Assembly: GCF_900206265.1 (NCBI RefSeq)
Contig: NZ_LT907782.1
Span: 868,001 to 932,000 of the forward strand
Direction of reading: 5' to 3'
Source: Nitrosomonas ureae
GTDB lineage: Bacteria > Pseudomonadota > Gammaproteobacteria > Burkholderiales > Nitrosomonadaceae
Length of the DNA stretch: 64,000 bases
Shown one piece after another: positions 45,127-56,415 of the stretch. Under the pieces are notes generated by a model. The model made no database searches. It saw only the letters and a program-made list of their open reading frames with translations, and was not told the origin of the DNA. Made by a program: the position numbers and the translations under genes. Within the stretch, counting starts at the first letter, position 1. Every line of letters starts with the position of its first letter.

Positions 45127-46128
45127 TTAGGACTGATTGGGTAAATATTCCAATGGATCAACCGGTTTACCATGTTTACGTATCTCAAAATGCAACTGGG
45201 TCATATCGGTATCAGTATTTCCCATTTCCGCAATTTTCTGCCCTTTTGCTACAGCCTCGCCTTCTTTAACGAGTAGTCTGCTATTATGTGCATAGGCACT
45301 GAGAAATGTATTGTTATGCTTGATAATGATCAGATTCCCATAACCACGAAGTCCATGCCCACTGTAGACAACTTCACCTGCAGCCGATGCAAATATTGGT
45401 TGCCCAGCTTGACCTGATATCTTTACACCCTTCGAATTATTGGAAAAAGAGGATAGTAATTTTCCTGTTGTAGGCCAGATCCATTCAGCAATCGAATGAC
45501 TCGTTGGTATATCCGATTTTGATGTTTCGGGTTGAGGAGCCGTTTCAATTTTGGTATTTGCCATCACAGGAGGGGCAACTGGGAGGGGTTGCGCTGCAGA
45601 TGGCGAGGTATGATTTTCCGGATATTGTAATCGCGCCACATTTTGTTCTGAGAAAGGCAATTTAAGGGCCTTTGGGCTCGTTTTTAGTCTACCTGCATTA
45701 ACGTTATTATTTGCTGCGGAAGTTGCAAAATCGGAAGAATCTACACCCGGTTCGATAGCTGTAGTTATCGGTTGCTGGGGTAATGCAAACAATATAGGCT
45801 GTGAATCACTTATCGGTATAGACAAGCTAATTTTTTGCCCTGGCTTAATGGAATTTGGGTCAGTAATCTCATTCCATTCCACCAATTTTTTGTAATCAAC
45901 ATTGTTTTTAAGCGCAATTCCGTATAGGGTATCCCCTTGCTGCACGATATAAAACTGAGGATGATCCAGATTGTTGGACTCGATCGGCCTAGCTGACGCT
46001 GCAGAATCGGTTTTCACACGATCAACCACCGGCACAGGCGGTTGTGTCGTGCTGCATCCCAATAAAAAAAGATAGATAATCAGCAGCAAATAAAAATTAC
46101 AGGTATATGATTCTGATTTTCTTGTCAT
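45127..46128 (-). CDS. nlpD: NlpD-type LysM/M23 lipoprotein
   Basis: A 333-residue outer-membrane lipoprotein that activates cell-wall amidases at division. I start at the ATG at 46128, which gives a lipoprotein signal with lipobox FLLGC (Cys about 25); a longer frame from 46191 would displace the signal. A LysM domain (about 60-103; YIVQQGDTLYGIALKNNVDY) binds peptidoglycan and an M23 domain lies at about 225-330. The M23 metal residues are partly lost (LHFEIR instead of HxH, no first H-x3-D), as in NlpD of E. coli, so it is likely an activator, not a peptidase. It follows surE-pcm, the classical order, but rpoS does not follow. Confidence 0.92.
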   Translation of the reverse strand: MTRKSESYTCNFYLLLIIYLFLLGCSTTQPPVPVVDRVKTDSAASARPIESNNLDHPQFYIVQQGDTLYGIALKNNVDYKKLVEWNEITDPNSIKPGQKISLSIPISDSQPILFALPQQPITTAIEPGVDSSDFATSAANNNVNAGRLKTSPKALKLPFSEQNVARLQYPENHTSPSAAQPLPVAPPVMANTKIETAPQPETSKSDIPTSHSIAEWIWPTTGKLLSSFSNNSKGVKISGQAGQPIFASAAGEVVYSGHGLRGYGNLIIIKHNNTFLSAYAHNSRLLVKEGEAVAKGQKIAEMGNTDTDMTQLHFEIRKHGKPVDPLEYLPNQS

Positions 46129-46209
46129 AAAAATAAATAACTTAACGATACAATTACAACTATCAGTATTGATCATTGCAACATTTGTCATTTTGTGTTC
46201 CCCGAGTTA

Positions 46210-46875
46210 CTATTTTTTTACAACCCCTCCGAGCAAGGGGACAAAATTCACCTCTTCAAGAACAGTCTCATTATACCCTTGAGAATTGCGCTCAATAACA
46301 CACAAATTCTGCTTCTGAGTTCCTTTGGGAAAAATCATTCTGCCACCGACGACTATTTGTTCCAACAATGAAACAGGAACATGTGTAGTCACCGCTGTCA
46401 TGATAATACCATCAAACGGTCCGGCCTCTGAAAGTCCAAGTAAGCCATCTGCATGTTTTAAATAAATATTTCTAATTTGTAATTCCTGCAATCGAATTCT
46501 AGTTCGCGTTAATAATGGTCCTATGCGTTCTATTGAATAAACTTTCTGTGCAATCTTTGCTAGTACAGCTGTCTGATATCCACAACCAGTTCCAATTTCC
46601 AGTACTTTATCTAAGTGTTTATTTACACGTAATAATTCACTCATTCGTGCAACAATCCATGGACTTGATATAGTTTGTCCATAATTTATGGGCAAAGCAA
46701 CATCTTCATAAGCTCTACTCGCAAGCGCTTCTTCAACAAAAATATGACGAGGAATTGTACTCATCGCTGATAAAACCACTTCATCAACAATCCCTTGTGT
46801 ACGTAAGCGCTCAATCATGCGCATACGCGTCCGCTGAGAGGTCATACCAATTCCAGAATGACTCACTTTCACCAA
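46210..46875 (-). CDS. pcm: Protein-L-isoaspartate O-methyltransferase
   Basis: A 221-residue SAM-dependent repair enzyme that methylates isoaspartyl residues in damaged proteins. Landmarks: MSTIPRHIFVEEALASRAYEDVALPINYGQTISSPWIVARM (about 38-78), SAM motif I LEIGTGCGYQTAVLA (about 92-106), and the post-motif GGRMIFPKG. Length is typical. It sits between surE and nlpD. Confidence 0.96.
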   Translation of the reverse strand: MVKVSHSGIGMTSQRTRMRMIERLRTQGIVDEVVLSAMSTIPRHIFVEEALASRAYEDVALPINYGQTISSPWIVARMSELLRVNKHLDKVLEIGTGCGYQTAVLAKIAQKVYSIERIGPLLTRTRIRLQELQIRNIYLKHADGLLGLSEAGPFDGIIMTAVTTHVPVSLLEQIVVGGRMIFPKGTQKQNLCVIERNSQGYNETVLEEVNFVPLLGGVVKK

Positions 46876-46897
46876 TCCATACTCACAAAAATTTATA

Positions 46898-47662
46898 TCA
46901 CCTCAACATACCAGGTGCCTGATTATCAAGCCACCTTGCTATGAGATCCAATTGATCATATCGGGTTAAATCAATCTGCAGTGGAGTTACTGAGACCCGA
47001 TCATTCTGGGTTGCATAAAAATCTGTACCTTTACCCGCATCCTGTGCAGGACCTGCAGCGCCAACCCAGTACATAACTTCTCCACGAGGGCTTTGTGATT
47101 TGATCACTGGTTCAGCTTTATGGCGTCGCCCCAGTCGAGTAACTTCGATCCCCTTAAGTTGGTGATACTCGATATCCGGCACATTAATATTTAACAGAAC
47201 CGGGCTCTTGATTTCATTTTCTCTGAAGTGACTTACCATATCAGCTGCAACACATGCAGCCGTCAAGTAGTTTCCACGAGACGCATTAACCAAGGAAACG
47301 GCTATTGAAGGGATGCCCAGTAAAAAACCTTCTGTAGCGGCGGCAACAGTACCAGAATAGATTGTGTCGTCACCCATGTTAGCGCCTTGATTTATGCCGG
47401 ATATAATCATATCCGGCATTACATCAAGCATACCTGTGACTGCCAAATGAACACAATCCGTTGGTGTTCCATTGACATAATAAAAACCATTATGAGATTT
47501 CTGCAAGTTGAGCGGGCGATCCAATGTTAATGAATTACTGGATCCACTCCGATCTCTTTCAGGAGCAACTACTATGATTTCTGCCATTTTCGAAAGAAAA
47601 TCGGCAAGACAAGCAAGGCCGGGCGCAAAATAGCCATCATCATTACTGAGCAATATGCGCAT
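46898..47662 (-). CDS. surE: 5'/3'-nucleotidase SurE
   Basis: A 254-residue metal-dependent nucleotidase, a stationary-phase survival protein. The metal site [14 protein letters not shown] (about 3-16), [18 protein letters not shown] (about 36-53), the [21 protein letters not shown] block (about 103-123) and INVPD are all intact. It is the first gene of surE-pcm-nlpD, 22 bases before pcm. Confidence 0.96.
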   Translation of the reverse strand: MRILLSNDDGYFAPGLACLADFLSKMAEIIVVAPERDRSGSSNSLTLDRPLNLQKSHNGFYYVNGTPTDCVHLAVTGMLDVMPDMIISGINQGANMGDDTIYSGTVAAATEGFLLGIPSIAVSLVNASRGNYLTAACVAADMVSHFRENEIKSPVLLNINVPDIEYHQLKGIEVTRLGRRHKAEPVIKSQSPRGEVMYWVGAAGPAQDAGKGTDFYATQNDRVSVTPLQIDLTRYDQLDLIARWLDNQAPGMLR

Positions 47663-47756
47663 TTTTATAAGCTACTGATTATAAATTTATCGAAAGAAAT
47701 ATGTTCCGGTGCATTAAATATTGCATCAATCATATTTACAAACATACTTAACCACA

Positions 47757-47833
<77 letters not shown>

Positions 47834-47893
47834 AGTGCATAATTATAGCAAACAAAACACTCAAACTTTTGAAGCTATCACTGAAATACTATT

Positions 47894-48271
47894 TCATGAA
47901 AGCAAATGTGACCTTATACTATTAATCTCACACCGGATATAACCTAAATCCATCTTTGGAAAAAACAGATTAATATTGTCTTTATCAGATGTATTTGATT
48001 CTGTAATATGTTCCAATTGATTCCGTGCACCGTTGATTGTAAAGCCTTGCACGTACAGTAACTCTCTAATGCGCCGTATCAATAAAATTTCTTGGCGTTG
48101 GTAATAACGACGATTTCCACGACGTTTAACTGGTTTTAATTGTAAAAATTCGTGTTCCCAATAGCGCAACACATGCGGTTTGACATCACACAGTATCCCT
48201 ACCTCCCCAATTGTAAAATAGCGCTTAGCAGGGATTGGCAACAATGTGTTATTTGTTTTTTTACTTTCCAT
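47894..48271 (-). CDS. MerR-family transcriptional regulator downstream of ihfA
   Basis: A 125-residue regulator. The N-terminal winged helix (about 17-85) reads [44 protein letters not shown], the MerR DNA-binding pattern. A dimerisation helix with [20 protein letters not shown] follows, but no long effector domain or metal-binding cysteines. Small MerR proteins of this type sit after ihfA in many proteobacteria, and the target is unknown. The start overlaps the ihfA stop by 11 bases, implying co-translation. Confidence 0.9.
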   Translation of the reverse strand: MESKKTNNTLLPIPAKRYFTIGEVGILCDVKPHVLRYWEHEFLQLKPVKRRGNRRYYQRQEILLIRRIRELLYVQGFTINGARNQLEHITESNTSDKDNINLFFPKMDLGYIRCEINSIRSHLLS

Positions 48272-48557
48272 GATAATTTTTTTCGACCAAGGCTTTTAAC
48301 TTCTGACTAGCATGAAATGTCACTACACGACGTGCAGTAATCGGAATTTCTTCACCTGTTTTTGGGTTTCTACCGGGACGTTGCGGTTTCGAGCGCAGCT
48401 GAAAATTGCCAAAACCGGACAATTTAACACCTTCTCCATTTTGTAAGGCAGTACGCACTTCCTCATAGAAAGACTCAACCATGTCTTTCGCTTCACGTTT
48501 AATTAGTCCGACATTCTCAAATAATAGATCAGCTAATTCAGCTTTTGTTAATGCCAT
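48261..48557 (-). CDS. ihfA: Integration host factor subunit alpha
   Basis: A 98-residue DNA-bending protein that works as a heterodimer with IhfB in transcription, replication and recombination. It starts [20 protein letters not shown] and has the DNA-intercalating beta arm [20 protein letters not shown] (about 62-81). Length matches IhfA. It is co-directional with pheT, 148 bases downstream of it, the usual order. AAGGAG lies eight bases before the ATG. Confidence 0.97.
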   Translation of the reverse strand: MALTKAELADLLFENVGLIKREAKDMVESFYEEVRTALQNGEGVKLSGFGNFQLRSKPQRPGRNPKTGEEIPITARRVVTFHASQKLKALVEKNYHGK

Positions 48558-48705
48558 GCTTCACTCCTTTTAGTTATAATTCTGTGTAATATTAACTTAA
48601 TACAGAGGCGATTCAGTAATTAGTAGCGTCCTTAGAAATACAGATTAATGCGCTATCAAGATTATTAATCTACGAAGAAAATTCAAGTACGAATCTTAAC
48701 AAGCA

Positions 48706-51078
48706 TCAATTACGCAATTCGGCGCCAAACTGATTTTTCAATATTGATATTAGACTTGTTACTGTAGATTCTACTTGCTCATCCGTCAGTGTTTTCTCAG
48801 TATCTTGCAACAATACACGGAATGCAAGACTTTTTTTGTTACTTTCCATACCGTTACCGCGATAAATATCAAATAATGATATATCCGATATAATTGTTGA
48901 TTTCACTGCCTGCATACTGGATAGTAATGAATATGCACTAATATCATTATCAACAATAATTGCAATATCTCGTCTTACAGGTGGAAATTTAGAAATTTCC
49001 TTAATAAGCGGCAGAGGTCTTGGCTTCAAACTGTGTAAATTAAGCTCAAACAATATCGTATTTTTTTGCAAACTGTATTTCGTCTGCCAACGTGGGTGCA
49101 ATTCACCAATCCATCCAATAATTCGATCTTCGAAGTAAATTTCTGCCGACTTTCCAGGGTGTAATGCTGGATGAGAAAATCTTTTAAACTCAACTGATTT
49201 ACCCCGGCACAGAACCTCCACATCGGCTTTAACATCATAGAAATCCACATTTCTTGCTGCTATTCCCCATTGTTCAGATGAAAAATCTCCATAGCTAAGT
49301 CCAGAAATTTTTTCTATTTGCTTACAATCACTCACATTCTCGCGTAAAAAACAACAGCCAACTTCAAACAAACGCACCCTAACTTGCTTACGATTTAAAT
49401 TAAACTGTAAATTGGCAATGAGCCCACCTATCAACGTACTGCGCATTACATTCATCTGATTTGAAATCGGATTCAGCAACGTGATTGGCTTATGATTATC
49501 TACTAAATCAGCTTCCCAACCAGCATCTACGAAAGAATAATTAATAACTTCTTGATAATCAAGATTTATTAATGTTTGTTTAATTTCAGTTGTGGTATGT
49601 TGTGTTTCAAGTGCCGGTACCATCGCCATACTGGCATACGGATAATAAGTGGGAATGTGATCATAGCCATAAATGCGCGCCAATTCCTCAACAAAATCTT
49701 CTTCTATCATTAAATCAAAACGATAAGTGGGCGGTATCACACTAAAACATTTATCTTTTTCAGAGAATTTAAATCCTAATCGCCTAAAATAATTACCGAT
49801 TTGCTCCCTATTGAGATCAATACCCAATATCCGTTTTATTCGTTCCATACGCACATCAACTGAAGATCGCTGAGGTAATTCATTCTTTATTTCGATTACC
49901 GTGCCTGTTTGACCACCACAGATGCTATGAATTAGATATGAAGCACGTTCAAGTGCGTTTCTTGTAGTTGCAAAGTCTACCCCACGTTCAAAACGATAAG
50001 CTGAATCTGAACTAAAGCCTAGATGAAACGATTTACCACTGATTACAGTCGGATTAAAGAATGCACTTTCTAAGAAAATATCCGTGGTGCCATACGTCAC
50101 ACCACTCTCCAAACCACCCATGATGCCGGCTAGTGCAAGTGGTTTATGCTCATCCGTTATTAAAAGCATTTCTGGAGTCAAGTCTACTTGATCACCATTC
50201 AATAATTGAATTTTCTCATGCGAGAACGCATAACGCACTTGAATGGATCCACCCGTTATCTTAGTCAGATCAAAGGCATGCATGGGCTGACCTATTTCGA
50301 GCATCACATAATTCGTAATATCAACGACTGGATTAATTGATCGTATACCACTACGTTCTAATCTCTGCGTCAACCATAGTGGCGTTGACACATTGAGATT
50401 AATATTCCGCAATAATCGGCCACAATATAGCGGACATGCATCGGGAGCAGTCACATAAACATTAAGCGCATCATCAATTTCGTCAGAAACATTTTCTATC
50501 GCAAACGGGAGCTGGATATCAGTATCTGTTATGGCTGAAACCTCACGGGCTACACCTTGTACGCTCAGGCAATCAGCTCGGTTAGGAGTCAAACTCAATG
50601 TAAAAACTCTATCCTCCAGTTGATAATAACTGCGAAAATCCATACCGACCGGAGCATCATTAGGAAGTAATAACAAACCATCCGCCACTTCACTAATACC
50701 TAATTCTTTTCCTGAACATAGCATTCCGGAAGAATCTATACCTCGCAATTTCGTCTTCTTAATCATAAGATTAGGTAAATTTGCCCCGATCAATGCACAG
50801 GGTACTCTTACTCCTGCACTTACATTAGGTGCACCACAGACTATCTGCAATAGATCATTATCAGATTTTCCTGTTTTAACATTACAAACGTATAGCCTAT
50901 CTGCCGTAGGATGCCTCTCAACCGAAACAACTTCTGCCACGATCACATTATCAAAATCGGACGCTACGGGCTCTATACTTTCAACTTCAATCCCAGCCAT
51001 CGTGAGTGCATGCGCAAGCTGATCACCAGAGCAAGCAGGGTTAACAAAACTTCGCAACCAGATTTCAGAAAATTTCAT
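48706..51078 (-). CDS. pheT: Phenylalanyl-tRNA synthetase beta subunit
   Basis: A 790-residue subunit of the alpha2-beta2 synthetase. Domain order: N-terminal tRNA-binding OB fold (about 39-150; VIVAEVVSVERHPTADRLYVCNV), B3/B4 editing domain (about 210-385; INPVVDITNYVMLEIGQPMHAFD), B5 domain (about 405-475), catalytic-like core (about 480-690) and C-terminal ferredoxin-fold anticodon-binding domain (about 698-790; FPPVRRDIAIIVD). Length is typical. It lies 43 bases after pheS. Confidence 0.97.
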   Translation of the reverse strand: MKFSEIWLRSFVNPACSGDQLAHALTMAGIEVESIEPVASDFDNVIVAEVVSVERHPTADRLYVCNVKTGKSDNDLLQIVCGAPNVSAGVRVPCALIGANLPNLMIKKTKLRGIDSSGMLCSGKELGISEVADGLLLLPNDAPVGMDFRSYYQLEDRVFTLSLTPNRADCLSVQGVAREVSAITDTDIQLPFAIENVSDEIDDALNVYVTAPDACPLYCGRLLRNINLNVSTPLWLTQRLERSGIRSINPVVDITNYVMLEIGQPMHAFDLTKITGGSIQVRYAFSHEKIQLLNGDQVDLTPEMLLITDEHKPLALAGIMGGLESGVTYGTTDIFLESAFFNPTVISGKSFHLGFSSDSAYRFERGVDFATTRNALERASYLIHSICGGQTGTVIEIKNELPQRSSVDVRMERIKRILGIDLNREQIGNYFRRLGFKFSEKDKCFSVIPPTYRFDLMIEEDFVEELARIYGYDHIPTYYPYASMAMVPALETQHTTTEIKQTLINLDYQEVINYSFVDAGWEADLVDNHKPITLLNPISNQMNVMRSTLIGGLIANLQFNLNRKQVRVRLFEVGCCFLRENVSDCKQIEKISGLSYGDFSSEQWGIAARNVDFYDVKADVEVLCRGKSVEFKRFSHPALHPGKSAEIYFEDRIIGWIGELHPRWQTKYSLQKNTILFELNLHSLKPRPLPLIKEISKFPPVRRDIAIIVDNDISAYSLLSSMQAVKSTIISDISLFDIYRGNGMESNKKSLAFRVLLQDTEKTLTDEQVESTVTSLISILKNQFGAELRN

Positions 51079-51121
51079 GAAAATTCACAACTACCACAGT
51101 AAGTAAGTACATTTTCTGGAT

Positions 51122-52168
<1,047 letters not shown>

Positions 52169-52191
52169 TCATTCATTATCATTTTCATAAG

Positions 52192-52224
52192 AAAAAGGGA
52201 GGTTCAGGGTTTACCCGACCTCCC
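52192..52224 (-). terminator. Intrinsic terminator or attenuator between rplT and pheS
   Basis: On the minus strand GGGAGGT (52224-52218) pairs with ACCTCCC (52203-52197), with an inner GGG/CCC stem, followed by TTTTTC. It lies 23 bases after the rplT stop and 50 bases before the pheS start. It can end the infC-rpmI-rplT message or act as an attenuator of pheST, as the pheM region does in E. coli. No convincing Phe-rich leader peptide precedes it. Confidence 0.7.
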
Positions 52225-52246
52225 ATCAGCATATTATCATTACTAA

Positions 52247-52606
52247 TTATGTCGCTAAACTAGCCTTAGCTTGTTCTACAATTTTCTCAAAAGCACTCTT
52301 ATCAAATACAGCCAAATCAGCCAACACTTTTCTATCGACTTCGATACTAGCTTTTTTCAAACCATTCATAAATACACTGTACGATAAACCACACTCACGA
52401 GTAGCCGCATTGATTCGAGCGATCCATAAAGCTCTAAATTGTCTTTTACGTTGACGGCGGTCACGATAGGCGTACTGGCCAGCCTTCATAACAGCCTGTT
52501 TTGCTATACGATAAACATTTTTTCTACGCCCTCGATAGCCTTTAGCTAAATCCAATATTTTTTTATGCCGCGCATGAGCGGTTACACCACGTTTTACTCT
52601 AGGCAT
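52247..52606 (-). CDS. rplT: 50S ribosomal protein L20
   Basis: A 119-residue, very basic protein that binds 23S rRNA early in assembly. It starts [30 protein letters not shown] and has [28 protein letters not shown], both hallmarks of L20. Length is typical (117-119). In other bacteria L20 also represses translation of its own operon. It follows rpmI by 13 bases. Confidence 0.97.
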   Translation of the reverse strand: MPRVKRGVTAHARHKKILDLAKGYRGRRKNVYRIAKQAVMKAGQYAYRDRRQRKRQFRALWIARINAATRECGLSYSVFMNGLKKASIEVDRKVLADLAVFDKSAFEKIVEQAKASLAT

Positions 52607-52619
52607 CTTTACTCCTTCT

Positions 52620-52817
52620 TTATGCGTAAGGCATCATAGTACGGATAGCGTTCTCATTAGTAAAATGAACTTCCGCTATGCCTCGTAATTGACGTTTATT
52701 TTTTGTTGTTTTTTTTGTCAATATATGACGCTTGAAAGCCTGTGAGCGTTTAATACTTCCACTTGCTCGAAATTTAAAGCGCTTAGCTGCTCCGCTTTTA
52801 GTTTTCATCTTAGGCAC
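52620..52817 (-). CDS. rpmI: 50S ribosomal protein L35
   Basis: A 65-residue basic ribosomal protein. I choose a GTG start at 52817: GAGGAG precedes it by six bases and translation begins [14 protein letters not shown], the universal L35 N terminus. An ATG at 52838 would add seven odd residues, and the ATG at 52808 would lose the first three. The rest ([23 protein letters not shown]) is canonical. Confidence 0.95.
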   Translation of the reverse strand: MPKMKTKSGAAKRFKFRASGSIKRSQAFKRHILTKKTTKNKRQLRGIAEVHFTNENAIRTMMPYA

Positions 52818-52927
52818 AAAATACTCCTCATTTAACATGAAAACAGGTGTCCTCGCGATAGAGAAACTTTACAAACCTGATAATCATTTATTTTTATATT
52901 ACAATTACTTAAAAAGCAATACATTAT

Positions 52928-53500
52928 TTACATTGATGTCAGTGAATCTATCGCCACTACTTTTGATTTATCTGTTTTGGTATCTTTTTTCTTAGGAGAT
53001 AATACCATAACCATTTGACGTCCTTCCATTTTAGGAAATTGCTCCACTATTGCAAAGGACTCTAAATCATCTTTCACACGCTCAAGTAAACGCATACCAA
53101 ACTCTTGATGCGCCATTTCACGCCCACGGAAACGCAATGTCACTTTAACCTTATCACCTTCATCCAAAAAGCTTATAAGATTCCTAAGCTTAATATTATA
53201 GTCTCCTTCATCCGTGTTCGGCCTAAATTTAATTTCTTTAATTTGAACCTGTTTTTGCTTTAATTTCGCATCATGCTTTTTCTTACTTTCTTGATAGCGG
53301 AACTTTCCATAATCCATCAATCTACAAACCGGTGGCTGTGCCGTTGGAGCGATCTCAACCAAGTCAACACCTGCATCTTCCGCCAAGGCATTCGCATCCG
53401 CAAGTAAAACAATACCAACTTGCTCTCCATTCACACCAATCAAACGCACTTCCGGCACATCAATTTCTTCATTGATACGCACTGACTTATCCTGAACTAT
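52928..53500 (-). CDS. infC: Translation initiation factor IF-3, rare ATA start
   Basis: A 190-residue factor that binds the 30S subunit and proofreads the initiator codon. The N domain has [22 protein letters not shown] and [21 protein letters not shown], the C domain [21 protein letters not shown] and [24 protein letters not shown] place the start at an ATA (53500) because GGAG lies eight bases upstream and the resulting N terminus is [12 protein letters not shown]; a GTG at 53482 lacks a ribosome site. IF-3 genes typically use AUU-type starts, allowing IF-3 to repress its own translation. A charged 18-residue tail ([12 protein letters not shown]...) extends the C terminus. Confidence 0.9.
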   Translation of the reverse strand: MVQDKSVRINEEIDVPEVRLIGVNGEQVGIVLLADANALAEDAGVDLVEIAPTAQPPVCRLMDYGKFRYQESKKKHDAKLKQKQVQIKEIKFRPNTDEGDYNIKLRNLISFLDEGDKVKVTLRFRGREMAHQEFGMRLLERVKDDLESFAIVEQFPKMEGRQMVMVLSPKKKDTKTDKSKVVAIDSLTSM

Positions 53501-53533
53501 GGCAAATTCTCCAAAATTAGTTAAATAAAGAAA

Positions 53534-55447
53534 TTACACCTTCAACGAAAGCTCTTCATTAAACCGCACGAGGAAGTCTGGTAATTTCATTTGACCAAGA
53601 TTCTCACCCATCCGATTACGAACAGCAATTTTATTTGCTCGTACTTCTTCATCTCCAACAATAATCTGATACGGAAGTTTCTGCAAACTATGCTCGCGGA
53701 TTTTATAGGTTATCTTCTCATTTCTCAAGTCTAAACTCGCTCTAACGCCATTTTCCTTTAATTGAGCAACCACTTCTTGAGCGTAATCAATCTGTGTACG
53801 GGATATATTTAATACAACAACTTGTTCAGGCGACAACCACAAAGGTAATGCACCTGCATAATTTTCTATCAATATCCCGATAAATCTTTCCAATGAACCA
53901 AGTATAGCTCTATGCAGCATAACCGGTACCTGGCGCGAGTTATCCTCTGCTACATATTCCGCGCCTAAGCGATCAGGCATCGAAAAATCTAGCTGCAATG
54001 TGCCACATTGCCACAAACGACCAATACAATCCTTGAGGGAGAATTCAATTTTAGGACCGTAAAAAGCCCCTTCACCAGGTTGCCGCTCCCACTCCAATTT
54101 AACTTCATTGAGTGCCGCCTCCAATGCAGCTTCTGATTTATCCCATTGCGCTTCTGAACCGACGCGTTTTAGAGGGCGAGTTGAAAGTTTTATCAAAATT
54201 TCCCGGAAACCAAAATCTGCATAAACAATTTTCAATAAATCAATGAATTCCACAACCTCTTGTTGTATCTGATCTTCAGTACAAAAAATATGTGCATCGT
54301 CTTGCGTAAAAGCACGCACTCTCATGATTCCATGCAACGCTCCGGATGCTTCATTACGGTGACACGAACCAAATTCTGCGAATCGAATCGGCAATTCACG
54401 ATAACTCCGCAAGCCTTGATTAAATATTTGCACATGACCAGGACAGTTCATTGGCTTGATAGCAAAATCACGTTCATCTGAATGCGTAATGAACATATTT
54501 TCACGAAAGTTTTCCCAATGCCCTGAACGTACCCATAAATCCTTATCCAGAATTTGAGGTGTGCGTATTTCGTGATAGCCATTGTGACTCAGAATATTCC
54601 TCATATACTGTTCTATTTGTTGCCATAGCGTCCATCCTTTTGGATGCCAAAACACCATACCGGATGCTTCGTCTTGCATGTGAAATAAATTCAATTGCTT
54701 ACCAATCTTGCGGTGATCTCTTTTTTCTGCTTCTTCTAATCGATGCAAGTAACTTTTTTGATCATCTTTGCTCGCCCAAGCAGTTCCGTAAATACGTTGT
54801 AGCATTTCATTGTTTGAATCACCGCGCCAATAAGCACCAGCAACTTTCATAAGTTTAAAAACTTTTATTTTTGAAGTGGTAGGAACATGCGGTCCACGAC
54901 AAAGATCAGTAAAATCACCTTGAGAATAAAGTGACAAATCTTCATCACCCGGTATTGATTCAATTATTTGTGCTTTGTAAAACTCACCTTGCTTCTTAAA
55001 AAAATCAATTGCTTTAGCTCGTTCCAGTATCTTTCGGTCTATTTTCAAATCCCGTTTACTGATTTCAATCATGCGCTTCTCAATCGCAGTTAGATCCTCA
55101 AAAGTGAATGAGCGCTTGTAAGAAAAATCATAATAAAATCCATCATCGATTACCGGCCCAATGGTTACTTGAGCCTCTGGGAATAATTCTTTTACCGCAT
55201 GCGCTAACAAATGGGCACAAGAATGCCTGATAATCTCTAATCCTTCATCATCTTTTTCCGTAATAATCGCCAGATCACTATCATCTTCAACCAGATAACT
55301 TAAATCAACCAATTGTCCATTGATTTTTCCAGCGATAGCTGCACGCCCAAGACCCGAACCAATGGCCATCGCAACTTCCATCACACTAACAGGATGTTCA
55401 AAAATACGTTCTGATCCATCCGGCAAACGAACTACAGTCACAAACAT
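53534..55447 (-). CDS. thrS: Threonyl-tRNA synthetase
   Basis: A 637-residue class II synthetase. Domain order: N-terminal TGS domain (about 1-62), second additional/editing domain (about 65-225; [24 protein letters not shown]), catalytic core (about 240-530) with the zinc ligand in [14 protein letters not shown] motif [21 protein letters not shown] and motif 3 [20 protein letters not shown], and C-terminal anticodon-binding domain (about 540-637). Length is typical. It leads the cluster thrS-infC-rpmI-rplT. The 79-base leader holds an AT-rich hairpin (55485-55494 with 55505-55514). Confidence 0.97.
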   Translation of the reverse strand: MFVTVVRLPDGSERIFEHPVSVMEVAMAIGSGLGRAAIAGKINGQLVDLSYLVEDDSDLAIITEKDDEGLEIIRHSCAHLLAHAVKELFPEAQVTIGPVIDDGFYYDFSYKRSFTFEDLTAIEKRMIEISKRDLKIDRKILERAKAIDFFKKQGEFYKAQIIESIPGDEDLSLYSQGDFTDLCRGPHVPTTSKIKVFKLMKVAGAYWRGDSNNEMLQRIYGTAWASKDDQKSYLHRLEEAEKRDHRKIGKQLNLFHMQDEASGMVFWHPKGWTLWQQIEQYMRNILSHNGYHEIRTPQILDKDLWVRSGHWENFRENMFITHSDERDFAIKPMNCPGHVQIFNQGLRSYRELPIRFAEFGSCHRNEASGALHGIMRVRAFTQDDAHIFCTEDQIQQEVVEFIDLLKIVYADFGFREILIKLSTRPLKRVGSEAQWDKSEAALEAALNEVKLEWERQPGEGAFYGPKIEFSLKDCIGRLWQCGTLQLDFSMPDRLGAEYVAEDNSRQVPVMLHRAILGSLERFIGILIENYAGALPLWLSPEQVVVLNISRTQIDYAQEVVAQLKENGVRASLDLRNEKITYKIREHSLQKLPYQIIVGDEEVRANKIAVRNRMGENLGQMKLPDFLVRFNEELSLKV

Positions 55448-55526
55448 TCCTTCAAAGAATTCATTTTAACAAAAGTGATATGTCATAAAATCCCACAACA
55501 TCGAGAAATTTTATTTGAGCATAAAG

Positions 55527-56282
55527 TTATTTATCAAATGATGTTTTATACCAGTTACTCATTTTTTGCAAACCATTTAGAATCTTCGGTGCAAAACCAA
55601 TAGCTACTGCATCGACCAAACAATACCAAGCTGCTACTCCACTGGGAGGATTTCCCTGAGTCCAATTAAAAACTGGCTCAATGGATGCCCATTTCCAAGT
55701 TCCTGCCGCCGTTCCTATAATCTCAAGCCACGTACAAATAAAGAAGGCTCCCAGATAAACCATTGGCGACCGCCCTTTGAATAAACAAATAACAAAAATG
55801 CAAAATAAAAAGGCCCCTACTTGATCACCTTGCTCAGGAATTCCGCTAATACCCCAAAGTGACCATAGTCCACCCGATACAATAACAAAAATTGCCAATT
55901 CTTTTGCATTCATCAAAAAGAATCTTGAGCGGGAAAGTGCGACTGCAGTCAAATAAACCATTCCATGTCCAGGTGGAACATACAATGGAACATTCCCAAA
56001 TCGATAGGTATATCCTTCCATATAAATGGAAGCAAAATGTTCTCCTGCAGTTGCAAATGCAACCGCAACTACAACTTGCATGCGCACTTCTTTATTTTCA
56101 CCAATCAGTAATCCAAACAAAAAAATCCAGGCGATGACTCCCATAATGTTTTGAGTTTCATAACTTGCACTGCCATCGATTACCAGGCTCACTGCAACAC
56201 AAAAGAAAGTGAAACCAGCAATAAAGTAGTCTTTATTTCTATGTGGATAAACAACATCCGGCCTTGAAAAATGATTCAACAT
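55527..56282 (-). CDS. Multi-pass membrane protein of unknown function
   Basis: A 251-residue protein with about seven or eight hydrophobic helices (about 20-36, 47-62, 67-87, 104-118, 128-145, 156-172, 176-194, 216-234). Polar conserved-looking motifs sit at the membrane surface: AGEHFASIYMEGYTYRFGNVPLYVPPGHGMVYL (about 78-110) and GTWKWASIEPVFNWTQGNPPSGVAAWYCLVDA (about 197-228). The many His, Glu, Tyr and Trp there suggest a metal or small-ligand site. I do not recognise the family. It lies between the hao cluster, from which a terminator separates it, and thrS. It is probably its own transcription unit. Confidence 0.75.
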   Translation of the reverse strand: MLNHFSRPDVVYPHRNKDYFIAGFTFFCVAVSLVIDGSASYETQNIMGVIAWIFLFGLLIGENKEVRMQVVVAVAFATAGEHFASIYMEGYTYRFGNVPLYVPPGHGMVYLTAVALSRSRFFLMNAKELAIFVIVSGGLWSLWGISGIPEQGDQVGAFLFCIFVICLFKGRSPMVYLGAFFICTWLEIIGTAAGTWKWASIEPVFNWTQGNPPSGVAAWYCLVDAVAIGFAPKILNGLQKMSNWYKTSFDK

Positions 56283-56300
56283 ACAAAAACCTCAACGAAT

Positions 56301-56322
56301 AAAAAGCCCGCCATAGGCGGGC
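56301..56322 (-). terminator. Intrinsic terminator of the hao-cyc cluster
   Basis: On the minus strand GCCCGCC (56322-56316) pairs with GGCGGGC (56312-56306) around a 3-base loop and is followed directly by TTTTT (56305-56301). It is a near-ideal intrinsic terminator, 94 bases after the cycB stop, marking the end of hao-haoB-cycA-cycB transcription. Confidence 0.9.
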
Positions 56323-56415
56323 CATTCAAGTATTTTTTATATCAAAATCTCACAAAAAATATTTTGAGCATCCTTTTCTAAAAAAGATAGATTACTCTCT
56401 TAATCAAAAAGGGAA

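Noticed and set aside
52192..52240. Leader peptide MLMGGRVNPEPPFFL as a pheM equivalent
   Set aside because: Only two Phe codons, both within the terminator U-tract, and no ribosome site before the ATG.
55485..55514. AT-rich 10-bp hairpin in the thrS leader as a ThrS operator or terminator
   Set aside because: Includes two G-U pairs, has no U-run, and does not resemble a threonine anticodon-like operator; too weak to call.
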